Shown: positions 32,928-41,829, counted from the stretch's first letter. The stretch is DNA of 64,000 bases from Megasphaera coli (GCF_900095855.1 NZ_FMIY01000002.1:549322-613321); one strand, 5' to 3'. Notes: generated by a model from the sequence alone, not told the origin. Numbers and translations are program-made.

Positions 32928-33719
32928 TTATGCCTTAAATCCGCCGTATTCCGCTAAGCCGTGGCGGCATTCGCAATCGTCGTCGCCGTATAATTCAATG
33001 GCATGCATCAAGAGGCTCTGAATACGCCGGGAATTTTCTTCCATACGCTCGTTTACTTCCGCATGTGTTTGCGGCTGATCGGCTATACCGGCAGCATAAT
33101 TGGTAATCATGGAAACCGTGGCATAGCAAATTTCCGCCTCTTTTGCCAGGCATACTTCGGGAACTGTCGTCATACCGACAACGTCACCGCCCAGTTGACG
33201 GAACATCCGGATTTCCGCAGGCGTTTCAAAGCGAGGTCCCGACGTGCATACATAGGTACCGCCGTTGTGTACGGGATAGCCGAGGTCTTCGCCGGCTTTG
33301 ACCAGGGCAGCGCGCACCTTCGGGCAATACGGCGTCGTCATGTCCACGTGGACGACGCCGTTGGCACCGCCGTCAAAGAAAGATTCATGGCGCGAGTTCG
33401 TAAAATCAATAAACTGGTCGGGCAGGACGAAATCGCCCGGCTTGCGTTCCCTCGTCATAGTCCCGACTGCAGTCGTCGCAAAAACAGCTGTTACGCCGAG
33501 ACGTTTCAGGCCCAGAATATTTGCTCTGTAATTGATCAGGTGCGGCGGAATGGAATGCATCTTTCCATGGCGCGGCAGAAAGATGATTTCTTTACCGCCA
33601 TACGTGCCGCGTAAATAATGAATCATGCCGTAAAACGTGGGCAAGCGGTCTTGCCGCACATTTTGGAGCAGCTTCGTATCGCATACTCCCGTACCTCCGA
33701 TAATAGCAATCAAACTCAT
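32928..33719 (-). CDS. mtnP: S-methyl-5'-thioadenosine phosphorylase
   Basis: Purine nucleoside phosphorylase family enzyme splitting methylthioadenosine into adenine and methylthioribose-1-phosphate. 263 residues. Motifs: IIGGTGVCD (about 6-14), PRHGKMHSIPPHLINYRANI (phosphate and trimer contacts), TSGPRFETPAEIRMFR, GGDVVGMTTVPEVCLAKE and the base-binding NYAAGI. ATG 33719 is preferred because AAGGAG is 8 bases upstream; a GTG at 33728 is too close to it. The product feeds mtnA directly. Discrimination from plain purine nucleoside phosphorylase rests on motifs and context. Confidence 0.94.
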   Translation of the reverse strand: MSLIAIIGGTGVCDTKLLQNVRQDRLPTFYGMIHYLRGTYGGKEIIFLPRHGKMHSIPPHLINYRANILGLKRLGVTAVFATTAVGTMTRERKPGDFVLPDQFIDFTNSRHESFFDGGANGVVHVDMTTPYCPKVRAALVKAGEDLGYPVHNGGTYVCTSGPRFETPAEIRMFRQLGGDVVGMTTVPEVCLAKEAEICYATVSMITNYAAGIADQPQTHAEVNERMEENSRRIQSLLMHAIELYGDDDCECRHGLAEYGGFKA

Positions 33720-33745
33720 ACGAATCACTCCTTACCCTGTAATTA

Positions 33746-34639
33746 TTACTTATTTTCCGCCTTATTTTTACGGGCATAAAGCGCTGCCAATTCATCGTGG
33801 CTGATAACGTATTTTGCGCCGCAATACCGACAGGTCATTTCTACCTGCGGATCTTGCAGGAGCTCTTTTTTGTCTTCGTTCCGTAAAGAAAGAAGGACGT
33901 TCTCAATGCGCTCCAACGAACAGGTACAGCGCCAATAGAGGGGTTGCCTGAATAATTCTTTATAGTGCAGACCGTCCATAATCGTTTCGACCATCCCCTC
34001 TCCATTCGGATGGCTGCGTACATATGATGTAAATATGCCGATTTTGCGGATATTCTCCTCCACTTTCGCCAAGTCATCATTATTTGCGCCCGGCAAGGCC
34101 TGTACGAGAAATCCGCCGGAAACGGCAATCGAATAATCCCGCTCGACCAGTACGCCCAGATTTATGGTGGAACGTATCTGTTCGGATGTATAGAGGTAAT
34201 ATGCCAAATCTTCCGCGATTTCTCCCGACACTAACGGCGATTGGCTCGTATAGGTCGTCTTTTCCGGCGTAAATCGCGTTACCGCCACTTCACCGTCCGT
34301 GCCGACCGCTTTTCCGACATCAAGCTTCCCGTTCGCCTTAAGCGGCAAGTCAAGCTGCGGATTATCTACATAACCGCGCACCCTATTGGAATTGAAGGCG
34401 TCCGCATGAATGACACCGAGCGGTCCTTTGCCGTCAATGCGCAAGGTCACGCCCTCCCGATTTTTATAATCTCCCGCCAGAAGGAGCGCTCCCGTCATGG
34501 TTCGGCCCAAGGCGGCACAGGCTACCGGCGAGAGGCCGTGCTGCCGGCGCGCCGTTTCCGTAATATTCTTGGTCAGCGCCATGGCAACGCGTACGTTCTC
34601 CTCGCTCGTATAGTGGACAATATAATCTTTGCACTTCAT
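33746..34639 (-). CDS. hslO: Redox-regulated chaperone Hsp33
   Basis: A 297-residue holdase that is switched on by oxidation. The C-terminal zinc centre is seen as CTC (RCTCSLERI, about 237-245) and CRYC (about 269-272). The N-terminal domain has GRTMTGALLLAG and GPLGVIHADAFNSNRVRGYV. AAAGGAAAA lies before the ATG. It lies between a cell-wall glycosidase and mtnP; no special functional link is evident. Confidence 0.96.
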   Translation of the reverse strand: MKCKDYIVHYTSEENVRVAMALTKNITETARRQHGLSPVACAALGRTMTGALLLAGDYKNREGVTLRIDGKGPLGVIHADAFNSNRVRGYVDNPQLDLPLKANGKLDVGKAVGTDGEVAVTRFTPEKTTYTSQSPLVSGEIAEDLAYYLYTSEQIRSTINLGVLVERDYSIAVSGGFLVQALPGANNDDLAKVEENIRKIGIFTSYVRSHPNGEGMVETIMDGLHYKELFRQPLYWRCTCSLERIENVLLSLRNEDKKELLQDPQVEMTCRYCGAKYVISHDELAALYARKNKAENK

Positions 34640-34677
34640 TACTAAGTTTTCCTTTGCATGTATTCCGATAAAATTGA

Positions 34678-35844
34678 CTAGCGCAGATTCAGGAGTTTCG
34701 TTTTTACAATCCGTTTGACCGATGCGTCCAGTCTTTCCCTGCCGATTCTTCCTTGGCGAAGTGCCTGCAGAATGCCGTTATATACTTTTTGCTCATGATC
34801 GTACTCATGACAGACCATAATGATATCCGCACCGGCGAGAATGGAACGGACGCCGAGTTCTTCAAACGAATACAGCTCCGTGACGGCGCCCATTTCCATG
34901 TCATCCGTAATGATAAGCCCCTTATACTGCAGTTCCTTACGCAACAGGTTCGTCATTACGGCGTATGAAAGACTGGCCGGGCGGTCACCGTCCAGGCCGG
35001 CATAGGTCAAGTGCGAGACAAGTACCATATAACGGTTCATATCATGAGAAGCAAACATTCTTGAAAACGGCTGAACGTCCCGCCGCAAAAGTTCCATCCG
35101 CGGCGCGGAAATAACGGATCCGGCCCGATGTGAATCGACAACGGCCTGACCGATGCCGGGAAAATGCTTCAGCACATATACGATATGTGCCCTTTCATAG
35201 CCGTAACCTGCATTGCTGACAAAATCGAATACCCGGTCGGGCGAGTCGCCGAAAGAACGCGAATCACTGCCGCTCACATCGGCAACGGGGGCAAAATTAA
35301 GGTTTATACCTATGTCCTTTAACTGCATCCCCATAGAAAAAGCATAATCTTTGGCCTCTTCTGCGTTGCCGGACAGCCCCGTTTCCCGCTGTGACGGCGG
35401 AACCGACAAGTCCGAACGCATGCGGGCTATATCACCGCCTTCCTCGTCGACGCCGATAAACAACGGCACCTTTTGCCCGGCTTCTTTTTGCAAATCGGAC
35501 GTTAAAGTTCGGACTTGGTCGCGGTTGTGCATGTTTCGGTCAAAAAGGATGATATTGCCTATATTATACTCATGCAGCATACAGACCGTATCAGCGGACA
35601 CGTCCGTACCTTGAATGCCGATCATGAGAAGTTGTCCCACTTTTTCAGCATCCGTCATGGATGCAACAATGCGTTCCGCTTCCTCGTCTACGGAAAAGAC
35701 GCCTGTTTCTTCGCTTCCCGAATGTATGGGAAAGTCCTTTCCCCGTACGGTGTCGGTACTGCAACCGCTGCCAATCAGAAGCGCAGTCAGGCTCATAAGC
35801 AGGAGCAGGAGTCCGAAAAGTCTCGCTCCATTGCGGTCGGTCAT
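34678..35844 (-). CDS. Lipoprotein glycoside hydrolase family 3 (NagZ-like beta-N-acetylhexosaminidase)
   Basis: A 388-residue secreted lipoprotein: signal helix at about 9-25 and a lipobox ending at GSGC (Cys about 28). The GH3 barrel carries GVDEEGGDIARM, the KHFPG segment followed by VDSH (the Asp-His acid/base pair of NagZ enzymes is kept), and the nucleophile Asp in LIITDDMEMGAV. The usual KHFPGHG is KHFPGIG here. It probably cleaves N-acetylglucosamine from muropeptides outside the cytoplasmic membrane, like B. subtilis NagZ/YbbD. Its ATG abuts the ribH stop. Confidence 0.88.
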   Translation of the reverse strand: MTDRNGARLFGLLLLLMSLTALLIGSGCSTDTVRGKDFPIHSGSEETGVFSVDEEAERIVASMTDAEKVGQLLMIGIQGTDVSADTVCMLHEYNIGNIILFDRNMHNRDQVRTLTSDLQKEAGQKVPLFIGVDEEGGDIARMRSDLSVPPSQRETGLSGNAEEAKDYAFSMGMQLKDIGINLNFAPVADVSGSDSRSFGDSPDRVFDFVSNAGYGYERAHIVYVLKHFPGIGQAVVDSHRAGSVISAPRMELLRRDVQPFSRMFASHDMNRYMVLVSHLTYAGLDGDRPASLSYAVMTNLLRKELQYKGLIITDDMEMGAVTELYSFEELGVRSILAGADIIMVCHEYDHEQKVYNGILQALRQGRIGRERLDASVKRIVKTKLLNLR

Positions 35845-36309
35845 TTATATGCTTTTCAACAAGTTCGCCATTTCAATGGCCGAACTGGCTACATCGAAAC
35901 CCTTGTTGCCCGCTTTCGTGCCGGCCCGTTCAACGGCCTGTTCAATGTTTTCCGTCGTAACGACACCGAAGAGTACGGGAACACCGGTGTGCAGCGATAT
36001 TTGCGCAATTCCCTTTGCAACTTCGTTGCAGACCAGATCATAATGGCTCGTAGCACCGCGAATAACGGCCCCCAGGCAAATAACGGCGTCGTATTTCCCG
36101 GAAGCGGCCAGCTTTTGTGCGGCCAAGGGGATTTCAAAAGCACCCGGGACCCATGCGGTCGTAATATCATCGTCATCAACGCCGTGGCGATGCAAGGCGT
36201 CATAAGCGCCGCCTAAAAGACGGCTGCCGATAAACTCGTTGAATCTGGCTACGACAATACCTATTTTAAGACCTGAACCGAGCAATTGTCCTTCTTTAAT
36301 ATGTGCCAT
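35845..36309 (-). CDS. ribH: 6,7-dimethyl-8-ribityllumazine synthase
   Basis: A 154-residue capsid-forming enzyme that condenses the pyrimidine and butanone-phosphate precursors of riboflavin. Motifs: [17 protein letters not shown] (about 19-35), [15 protein letters not shown] (about 53-67), [14 protein letters not shown] (about 80-93, catalytic His) and [11 protein letters not shown]. It lies directly after ribE; the usual ribBA gene is missing between them. Confidence 0.98.
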   Translation of the reverse strand: MAHIKEGQLLGSGLKIGIVVARFNEFIGSRLLGGAYDALHRHGVDDDDITTAWVPGAFEIPLAAQKLAASGKYDAVICLGAVIRGATSHYDLVCNEVAKGIAQISLHTGVPVLFGVVTTENIEQAVERAGTKAGNKGFDVASSAIEMANLLKSI

Positions 36310-36333
36310 AATATATCACTCCTCTTTAATATA

Positions 36334-36975
36334 TCAAAATCCGTTTTCCAACAAGGTACTTAGGGTCAGCGTGTTTTTTTTACCGCCATAGGGTTCCGTA
36401 AAGCGCCGCACATACTTGCCGATAATATCCGTTTCCAAGTTGACGCAGGCGCCGACCGGCCTGTTCGGCAAGGTCGTGTTTCCCATCGTATGGGGAATGA
36501 CGGATACGGAAAACTCCGTCCCGCCCACTTCGGCTACAGTCAGACTGATGCCGTCAATGGCAATAGAGCCTTTTTCTACAATATACGGAATCAGTTCCGG
36601 CGGCGTTTTTATATAAATAAATTGCGCAATGCCGTCTCGGACGATACGCGATACCGTTCCTGTTCCGTCTATGTGGCCGCTCACAATGTGACCGCCCATA
36701 CGGCCGCCCATTTGCACGGCCCGTTCCAAATTGACTGCGGAGCCGCTGCGAATATCTTTTAAGGAAGAACGGCGCATAGTTTCATGCATGACGTCTGCAG
36801 AAAAGAAAGATTCGGACATATCCGTAACCGTAAGGCAGACGCCGTTAACGGCAATACTGTCGCCGATGTTCGTTCCGCCCAATACTTTATCGGCAAGAAC
36901 GGTCAGTCTGATGGAATCCGGGCGTCTGTTCATAGTGCCGACGGTACCCAATTCCTCAATGATTCCAGTGAACAT
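36334..36975 (-). CDS. ribE: Riboflavin synthase, alpha subunit
   Basis: A 213-residue enzyme with two lumazine-binding barrels, dismutating two lumazines into riboflavin. It starts MFTGIIEELG, with SIAVNGVCLTV in the first barrel and GHIVSGHIDGTGTV and SIAIDGISLTV in the second. The start at 36975 is fixed by the conserved MFTGIIEE and by GGGAGGG upstream, inside the overlapping end of ribD (20-base overlap). A longer upstream frame belongs to ribD in another frame. Confidence 0.98.
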   Translation of the reverse strand: MFTGIIEELGTVGTMNRRPDSIRLTVLADKVLGGTNIGDSIAVNGVCLTVTDMSESFFSADVMHETMRRSSLKDIRSGSAVNLERAVQMGGRMGGHIVSGHIDGTGTVSRIVRDGIAQFIYIKTPPELIPYIVEKGSIAIDGISLTVAEVGGTEFSVSVIPHTMGNTTLPNRPVGACVNLETDIIGKYVRRFTEPYGGKKNTLTLSTLLENGF

Positions 36976-38092
36976 AGGCGCCCTCCCGGTTCTTATTATA
37001 CGCTTCAATAAAGATATTGTTATCGTGAATTTCCGCCGTATCGTATATGAGTTCCATGCTTTCCGAGAGCTCGTCGGCACCGAGTCCGCCGACGGACGGT
37101 TTCGCATCGGCACCGCCAATAACCTTATCGCCGATAAAAGCGTATATCTTATCAACCAGGTTATCGTCAAAAAAAGCTCCTTGAACCGTACTGCCGCCTT
37201 CTATGAGTATGCTGTGAATGCCCATGTCGTACAACATGGTGAGCATCACCTGCAAATCCACTCTGTCCGTCTTGTCGAGCGGGGTGAGAAGCACCGTCAC
37301 GCCGGCCTCTTCCAATGCTTGCCGTTTAGGGGCCGGGCAGTGCGCCGTTGTAACGACGATTGTCTTAGCCTGCTTATCCGTCACGAGAAGGGAGTTTAAT
37401 TCCGTACGGCCCGCCGAATCGAGGATGACACGTGCCGGCTGACGCGGCGCCGTATGCCCTTCCCGTGTCGTACGGCTCGTCAAAAGCGGATTGTCCGCTT
37501 CGACCGTCTTGATGCCGACGAGAATGGCATCGTAAAGAGAGCGTAAATAATACCCCCGCTTACGTGCCCACGCATTGGTGATCCACTTGGATTTTCCCGT
37601 CCTTGTAGCCGTCGAACCGTCCAGACTCTGCGCCAGTTTAACGGCAATAAAAGGCTTTTGCGTAAGCATATTCTTAATAAACACTTCGTTTACCTTGATT
37701 GCCTCTTTCGATAAAAGCCCGACGATGACGGGAATTCCGGCATTGCGCAAAATAGCTGCTCCCTTACCGGCTACGAGCGGGTTCGGATCCAACATGGCAC
37801 AGACTACCTTGGCTACGCCCGCTTTCACCAGCGCCCGCGCACACGGCGGAGTTCTGCCGTAGTGAGCGCACGGTTCCAACGTGACATATACCGTAGCGCC
37901 CTTTGCCCGGGCTCCCGCTTCCTTTAAGGCCCATACCTCCGCATGAGGCGTGCCTGCCCGGTGATGGTAGCCCTTGCCGACGATTTCCCCGTCTTTTACG
38001 ATAACACAGCCGACCGACGGGTTCGGCGACGTATACCCCATGCCTATTCGCGCCAAGGCAAGCGCTTCTTCCATGAACGCAGCTTCTTCCAC
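36956..38092 (-). CDS. ribD: Bifunctional riboflavin deaminase/reductase
   Basis: A 378-residue two-domain enzyme: an N-terminal cytidine-deaminase fold with HAEVWALKEAG (zinc His and Glu) and PCAHYGRTPPCARAL (two zinc cysteines), and a C-terminal reductase with SKWITNAWARKRG, VILDSAGRT and ILIEGGSTVQGAFF. The GTG at 38092 is chosen because AAAGAGG lies 8 bases upstream; a GTG at 38101 is adjacent to that site and an ATG at 38074 has only a weak one. First gene behind the FMN riboswitch. Confidence 0.96.
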   Translation of the reverse strand: MEEAAFMEEALALARIGMGYTSPNPSVGCVIVKDGEIVGKGYHHRAGTPHAEVWALKEAGARAKGATVYVTLEPCAHYGRTPPCARALVKAGVAKVVCAMLDPNPLVAGKGAAILRNAGIPVIVGLLSKEAIKVNEVFIKNMLTQKPFIAVKLAQSLDGSTATRTGKSKWITNAWARKRGYYLRSLYDAILVGIKTVEADNPLLTSRTTREGHTAPRQPARVILDSAGRTELNSLLVTDKQAKTIVVTTAHCPAPKRQALEEAGVTVLLTPLDKTDRVDLQVMLTMLYDMGIHSILIEGGSTVQGAFFDDNLVDKIYAFIGDKVIGGADAKPSVGGLGADELSESMELIYDTAEIHDNNIFIEAYNKNREGAYVHWNH

Positions 38093-38115
38093 TACTTTCA
38101 CCTCTTTTTAACGAT

Positions 38116-38147
38116 ATAAAAAGGCTATTGGCAAAAACCAATAGCCT
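38116..38147 (-). terminator. FMN-riboswitch terminator
   Basis: On the - strand GGCTATTGG and CCAATAGCC pair perfectly, followed by five T. It is the expression platform for transcription attenuation before ribD. Confidence 0.92.
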
Positions 38148-38170
38148 CATATGAGCATAACAAATAAACT

Positions 38171-38292
38171 GTCTTTTTCATCCAGACTGTCACTGTCGGT
38201 ACCGGAATCGCACCGGTTCTGCCGTAAAGCTCGCGGACTGTCACCGCCGGTCAGGAGTTGAAAGCCGTGCTTTCTCACCTTGCCTCAAAGAC
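38171..38292 (-). ncRNA. FMN riboswitch (RFN element)
   Basis: On the - strand the order AAGGTGAGAAAGCACGG, CTGACCGGCGGTGACAGTCC, GCGAGC, ACCGGTGCGATTCCGGTACC, GACAGTGACAGTCTGGATG matches the RFN consensus. P1 is formed by GTCTTT and AAAGAC (38287-38292 and 38171-38176). FMN should favour the downstream terminator and shut off ribD onward. Confidence 0.96.
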
Positions 38293-38321
38293 TATGGACA
38301 GTATGCATTTTTCTATTGCAA

Positions 38322-38350
38322 ATTATATCATACATGTACGGTCAAAACAA
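38322..38350 (-). promoter_or_regulatory. Promoter of the rib row
   Basis: On the - strand TTGTTT (38345-38350), 17 bases, extended -10 TGA-TATAAT (38322-38327), about 30 bases before the FMN aptamer. Confidence 0.72.
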
Positions 38351-38365
38351 GAAAAGACGGCCTTT

Positions 38366-38391
38366 ATTAAAATTACGGCTGCCGCCGTAAT
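38366..38391 (-). terminator. Terminator at the end of rpe
   Basis: On the - strand ATTACGGC and GCCGTAAT form a perfect 8-bp stem overlapping the rpe stop, followed by a short T-rich tail. It ends the yicC-rpe row before the rib promoter. Confidence 0.65.
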
Positions 38392-39026
38392 GACGCAATG
38401 GCAGCCGCTCTGTCTGCTTTTCCGAAAACGGCGCTGCCCGCTACAACCCACGTAGCGCCCGCTTCAACAACACTGTGCACGATTTCCGCATTAATACCGC
38501 CGTCCACCTCGATGACGGCCCGTGTATTGCCGGCAGTCTTTAAGAGTTCTGCGGCAACTTTTATCTTATCGACCGAATAGGGAATGAATTTTTGTCCGCC
38601 GAAGCCCGGATTAACGCTCATAATGAGTACCATATCGACGAGAGAAGCGACACATGCCAAGGTCTCGACAGGTGTGGACGGATTAAGGGCCACACCGCAC
38701 TTCATTCGATTTTCTTTAATCTGATGCAGGACGCGGTCCAAATGAGGACATACTTCCTGATGAACCGTTACGTACTGCACGCCTGCTGCGGCAAGGCTTT
38801 CAATATAGTTTTCCGGATGTTCCACCATAAGGTGAGTGTCAAAAAGGAGGTTCGTCCAATTGCGCAACGCCGCAATGACAGGTACGCCGAAGGTAAGGTT
38901 CGGGACAAAATGGCCGTCCATCAAATCGAGATGAACGAAGTCGGCCCCTCCCTTTTCAATGTCTTTCAATTCGTCGGCAAGACGGGAAAAGTCCGCTGAT
39001 AACAGTGACGGTCCGATTTGAATCAT
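38373..39026 (-). CDS. rpe: Ribulose-phosphate 3-epimerase
   Basis: A 217-residue TIM-barrel enzyme of the pentose phosphate pathway. Motifs: PSLLSADFSRLADEL (about 5-19), HLDLMDGHFVPNLTFG (about 33-48, metal and catalytic Asp), MSVNPGFGGQKFI (about 137-149) and EVDGGINAE (about 174-182). Starts three bases after the rsgA stop; the order prpC-prkC-rsgA-rpe is the usual Firmicute one. Confidence 0.97.
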   Translation of the reverse strand: MIQIGPSLLSADFSRLADELKDIEKGGADFVHLDLMDGHFVPNLTFGVPVIAALRNWTNLLFDTHLMVEHPENYIESLAAAGVQYVTVHQEVCPHLDRVLHQIKENRMKCGVALNPSTPVETLACVASLVDMVLIMSVNPGFGGQKFIPYSVDKIKVAAELLKTAGNTRAVIEVDGGINAEIVHSVVEAGATWVVAGSAVFGKADRAAAIASLRRQP

Positions 39027-39030
39027 AGTT

Positions 39031-39885
39031 TTATTTCCTTTCCTGAATAGAATCCGTTACTTTGCAATATGTTTCATATCGCTCCGGTAAAATTTTTCCC
39101 GCCGTTAACGCCTCTTTTACGGAACAGTCCGGTTCAAAACGATGAACACATGACGAAAAGCGGCAGCGGCCGGCATGGGTCGCCAAATCCGGCATCAAAG
39201 GCAGGATTTCATGTGCTTTTAAATGCGAGAAATCGAGGGCGCTGAATCCGGGCGTATCGACGACATAGGTTTTTTCGTCAAGCTTCATAATTTCAGAGTG
39301 ACGCGTCGTGTGGCGGCCTCTGCCGATTTTATCACTCACGGCGCCGACAGTCAGTTTTTTGCCGACAATGCGTGTCAGCAGACTTGATTTCCCGACGCCG
39401 GACGGACCGCCGAAAGCGGTCACCTTACCGCTTAACCGTTCGCGCACGGCAGCCAGACCTTTGCCGGTCATAGCGGAAACAAGAAAGACTTCATAGCCGC
39501 AGCACCTGTAAAAGGCGGCGTATTCTGCCGCTGTTTCCCGATCCAAATCACACTTGTTAAAGCAAAGAGACGGATGAATACCGCCATACTCGCAGGTCAT
39601 GAGCATTTGATCAATGAGAAAGCGATTGGGATTCGGCGCAGCCGCGGCCATGACGATGAACATACCGTCTATGTTGGCTACAGCCGGCCGAATGAGTTTG
39701 TTCATACGGGGCAGGACTTTTTCCACGACGCCTTTCCCCGGATCGGTTGCCGTAAATTCCAACAAATCGCCGACGAGGACTTTCTCTTTCAATTTGCCGC
39801 GGCGGCGGCATTCAATACAGTCACCGCTGCCCGTATCGACATAGTAATAACCGTTGTAGTTTTTTATGACGCGGCCTTTGGGCAT
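39031..39885 (-). CDS. rsgA: Ribosome small-subunit maturation GTPase RsgA
   Basis: A 284-residue circularly permuted GTPase that tests the 30S decoding site. N-terminal OB fold (residues about 1-65), G4 NKCDL (about 109-113), G1 FGGPSGVGKSSLL (about 158-170), G3 DTPGFSAL, and a C-terminal zinc knuckle CRFSSCVHRFEPDC. Its ribosome binding site lies in the end of prkC (3-base gap). Confidence 0.97.
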   Translation of the reverse strand: MPKGRVIKNYNGYYYVDTGSGDCIECRRRGKLKEKVLVGDLLEFTATDPGKGVVEKVLPRMNKLIRPAVANIDGMFIVMAAAAPNPNRFLIDQMLMTCEYGGIHPSLCFNKCDLDRETAAEYAAFYRCCGYEVFLVSAMTGKGLAAVRERLSGKVTAFGGPSGVGKSSLLTRIVGKKLTVGAVSDKIGRGRHTTRHSEIMKLDEKTYVVDTPGFSALDFSHLKAHEILPLMPDLATHAGRCRFSSCVHRFEPDCSVKEALTAGKILPERYETYCKVTDSIQERK

Positions 39886-39888
39886 AGG

Positions 39889-41778
39889 TTATAATTCCTC
39901 TTCCTGTACGAGCGCATTGTTAATATATACTTTTACCTTCGTCTTGCCCGTTCCGGTGACACTCTTGGAAACATTGTCACCGCCGGACTGCATTTTGTCA
40001 TAGACGGTCCTTGAACCGTTATCGTCTTCGACGACAATCTGGACGTGCTGGCCCGAAGCACCGCTGGGAACACTGATATTGACTGTTCCCGAATGAGTCG
40101 TTCCGCTTTTCGGCGTATCTGCCGACGCATATTCAATCGTCAGATCAACCGTATTGCCGCTGCCCGGCGTCTGGGCCGTTACCTTTGCCTGATTATTGGA
40201 CTTATTGGCGTCAATGCCGCTGATAGTCCCTATCGTATAACCGGCATTTTGCAAGGTTGTAATAGCCGTATCCAAGGTCATGCCGATCGTACTGGGCGCG
40301 TCTTTTGCCTTTTTACCGTCATTCTTGCAGACGACGACATCTATTTTGGCGCCTTTGGCGGCTTTTTCCGGTGAAGACGGCGTTTGACCGATAATCTTGC
40401 CCTCCGCATATTCATCGCTGGGTGCATACGTTACACTGCCGACGGATAAGTGAATTTCTCTGAGCATCTTATCCGCTTCCGATACGGAAAGGCCGCGCAA
40501 ATCGGGAATCAACACTTCCGTCCCCTCATTCCCCTTGCTGACAGTGAGATAAATGGTACGGTTCGCTTTAACGACGGAGCCGCCGCTCGGCGTCTGCGCA
40601 ATAACTTCACCGATAGGCACGTCGGCACTTTCCACTTCTTTGACGGATACGGAAAGATTCTTTTTAGTCAATATGGATCTGGCGATTTCCACCTGCTTTC
40701 CCGTTACGTCGGGAACGGTAATATTTTCGGTGCTCCAGAAATTGCCGAATGAAAAAAATGCCCAAAGAAAGGCGGCAATGAATATACCTGCCATACTGAA
40801 GACGATGGTCTTTTTCGAGTGATTGCTGATGGAATCAATTATGCGAACGAAAATATTTTTCTTCTTTTCTTCTTCGTGCTTGCGCCGCGGCACGGCTTGA
40901 AGCTGCTGCGTATTGAAGTTGTTTTTTATAATGGGCATAGCCCCTTTATTACTGTTGACAAAGCCTTGGGACAGGCGCAATTCGGACATCATCTCCACGA
41001 TTGTCTGAAAGCGGTCGTCCGGATTTTTGGCCAGCGCCTTCAGGATGCAGCGCTCTACCAAATGGGGAATACGGCGGTTATACTTTGTCGGCAAAACCAC
41101 GTCATCCTGCACATGTTGTAAGGCGATGCCGATGGGGGTCTCTCCTTCAAAAGGCACGACACCGGTCATCATTTCATACATGACGACGCCTAAAGAGTAA
41201 ATATCCGTTCGCTCATCTACGGGAGCCCCGGCTGCCTGCTCGGGAGAAAAATAATGAACCGAGCCGACGACGGAATCGTCATTCAAATTGGCCGTATTGG
41301 AATTTACGGCTCTGGCAATACCGAAATCCGCAACTTTCACGCGTCCCGTTTCCGTGACCAGGATGTTATGAGGCTTAATATCGCAGTGAACAATGCCGTT
41401 AGCATGGGCATGCTGCAAGGCGTCGCCGATGTCGAAAGTAATTTGAATGGCCGTATTAATGGGCAAATGGCCGTGTTTATCAATATAGTCCTTCAATGTT
41501 TCGCCGCGCACGAATTCCATGACCAAATAATGCACATTCCGGTCATAACCGACGTCGTACATATTAACAATATTCGGATGCGACAGCTTTGCCGCCGCCT
41601 GCGCTTCCTGATGAAAACGCATAACAAAATCCCGATCCTCACTGTACTTGCTGTGCAGTATCTTTACGGCAACAATACGATCAAGCAGAATGTCCTGAGC
41701 TTTATATACACTTGCCATCCCGCCGGAGCCGACTTTTTCCAGTATTTTATATCTGTTATCCAATATATGACCGATCAT
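39889..41778 (-). CDS. prkC: PASTA-domain Ser/Thr protein kinase
   Basis: A 629-residue membrane kinase sensing muropeptides and lipid II. Kinase domain at 9-270: GSGGMASVYKA, VAVKIL (Lys about 40), HCDIKPHNILV (catalytic Asp; the usual HRD is HCD), DFGIAR. A single membrane helix follows at about 331-350. Outside are three PASTA repeats starting at VPDVTGKQVEIARS, IPDLRGLSVSEADKM and a more divergent PSTIGMTLDTAITT, then a Ser/Thr/Gly-rich tail. GGAGATTCTG precedes the ATG. Partner of prpC. The cysteine in HCD replaces arginine, so activation-loop control may be phosphorylation-independent. Confidence 0.95.
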   Translation of the reverse strand: MIGHILDNRYKILEKVGSGGMASVYKAQDILLDRIVAVKILHSKYSEDRDFVMRFHQEAQAAAKLSHPNIVNMYDVGYDRNVHYLVMEFVRGETLKDYIDKHGHLPINTAIQITFDIGDALQHAHANGIVHCDIKPHNILVTETGRVKVADFGIARAVNSNTANLNDDSVVGSVHYFSPEQAAGAPVDERTDIYSLGVVMYEMMTGVVPFEGETPIGIALQHVQDDVVLPTKYNRRIPHLVERCILKALAKNPDDRFQTIVEMMSELRLSQGFVNSNKGAMPIIKNNFNTQQLQAVPRRKHEEEKKKNIFVRIIDSISNHSKKTIVFSMAGIFIAAFLWAFFSFGNFWSTENITVPDVTGKQVEIARSILTKKNLSVSVKEVESADVPIGEVIAQTPSGGSVVKANRTIYLTVSKGNEGTEVLIPDLRGLSVSEADKMLREIHLSVGSVTYAPSDEYAEGKIIGQTPSSPEKAAKGAKIDVVVCKNDGKKAKDAPSTIGMTLDTAITTLQNAGYTIGTISGIDANKSNNQAKVTAQTPGSGNTVDLTIEYASADTPKSGTTHSGTVNISVPSGASGQHVQIVVEDDNGSRTVYDKMQSGGDNVSKSVTGTGKTKVKVYINNALVQEEEL

Positions 41779-41829
41779 ATCAGAATCTCCATCACTTTCA
41801 TACTAATCTCAAGTATCCGCCGAATTCGG

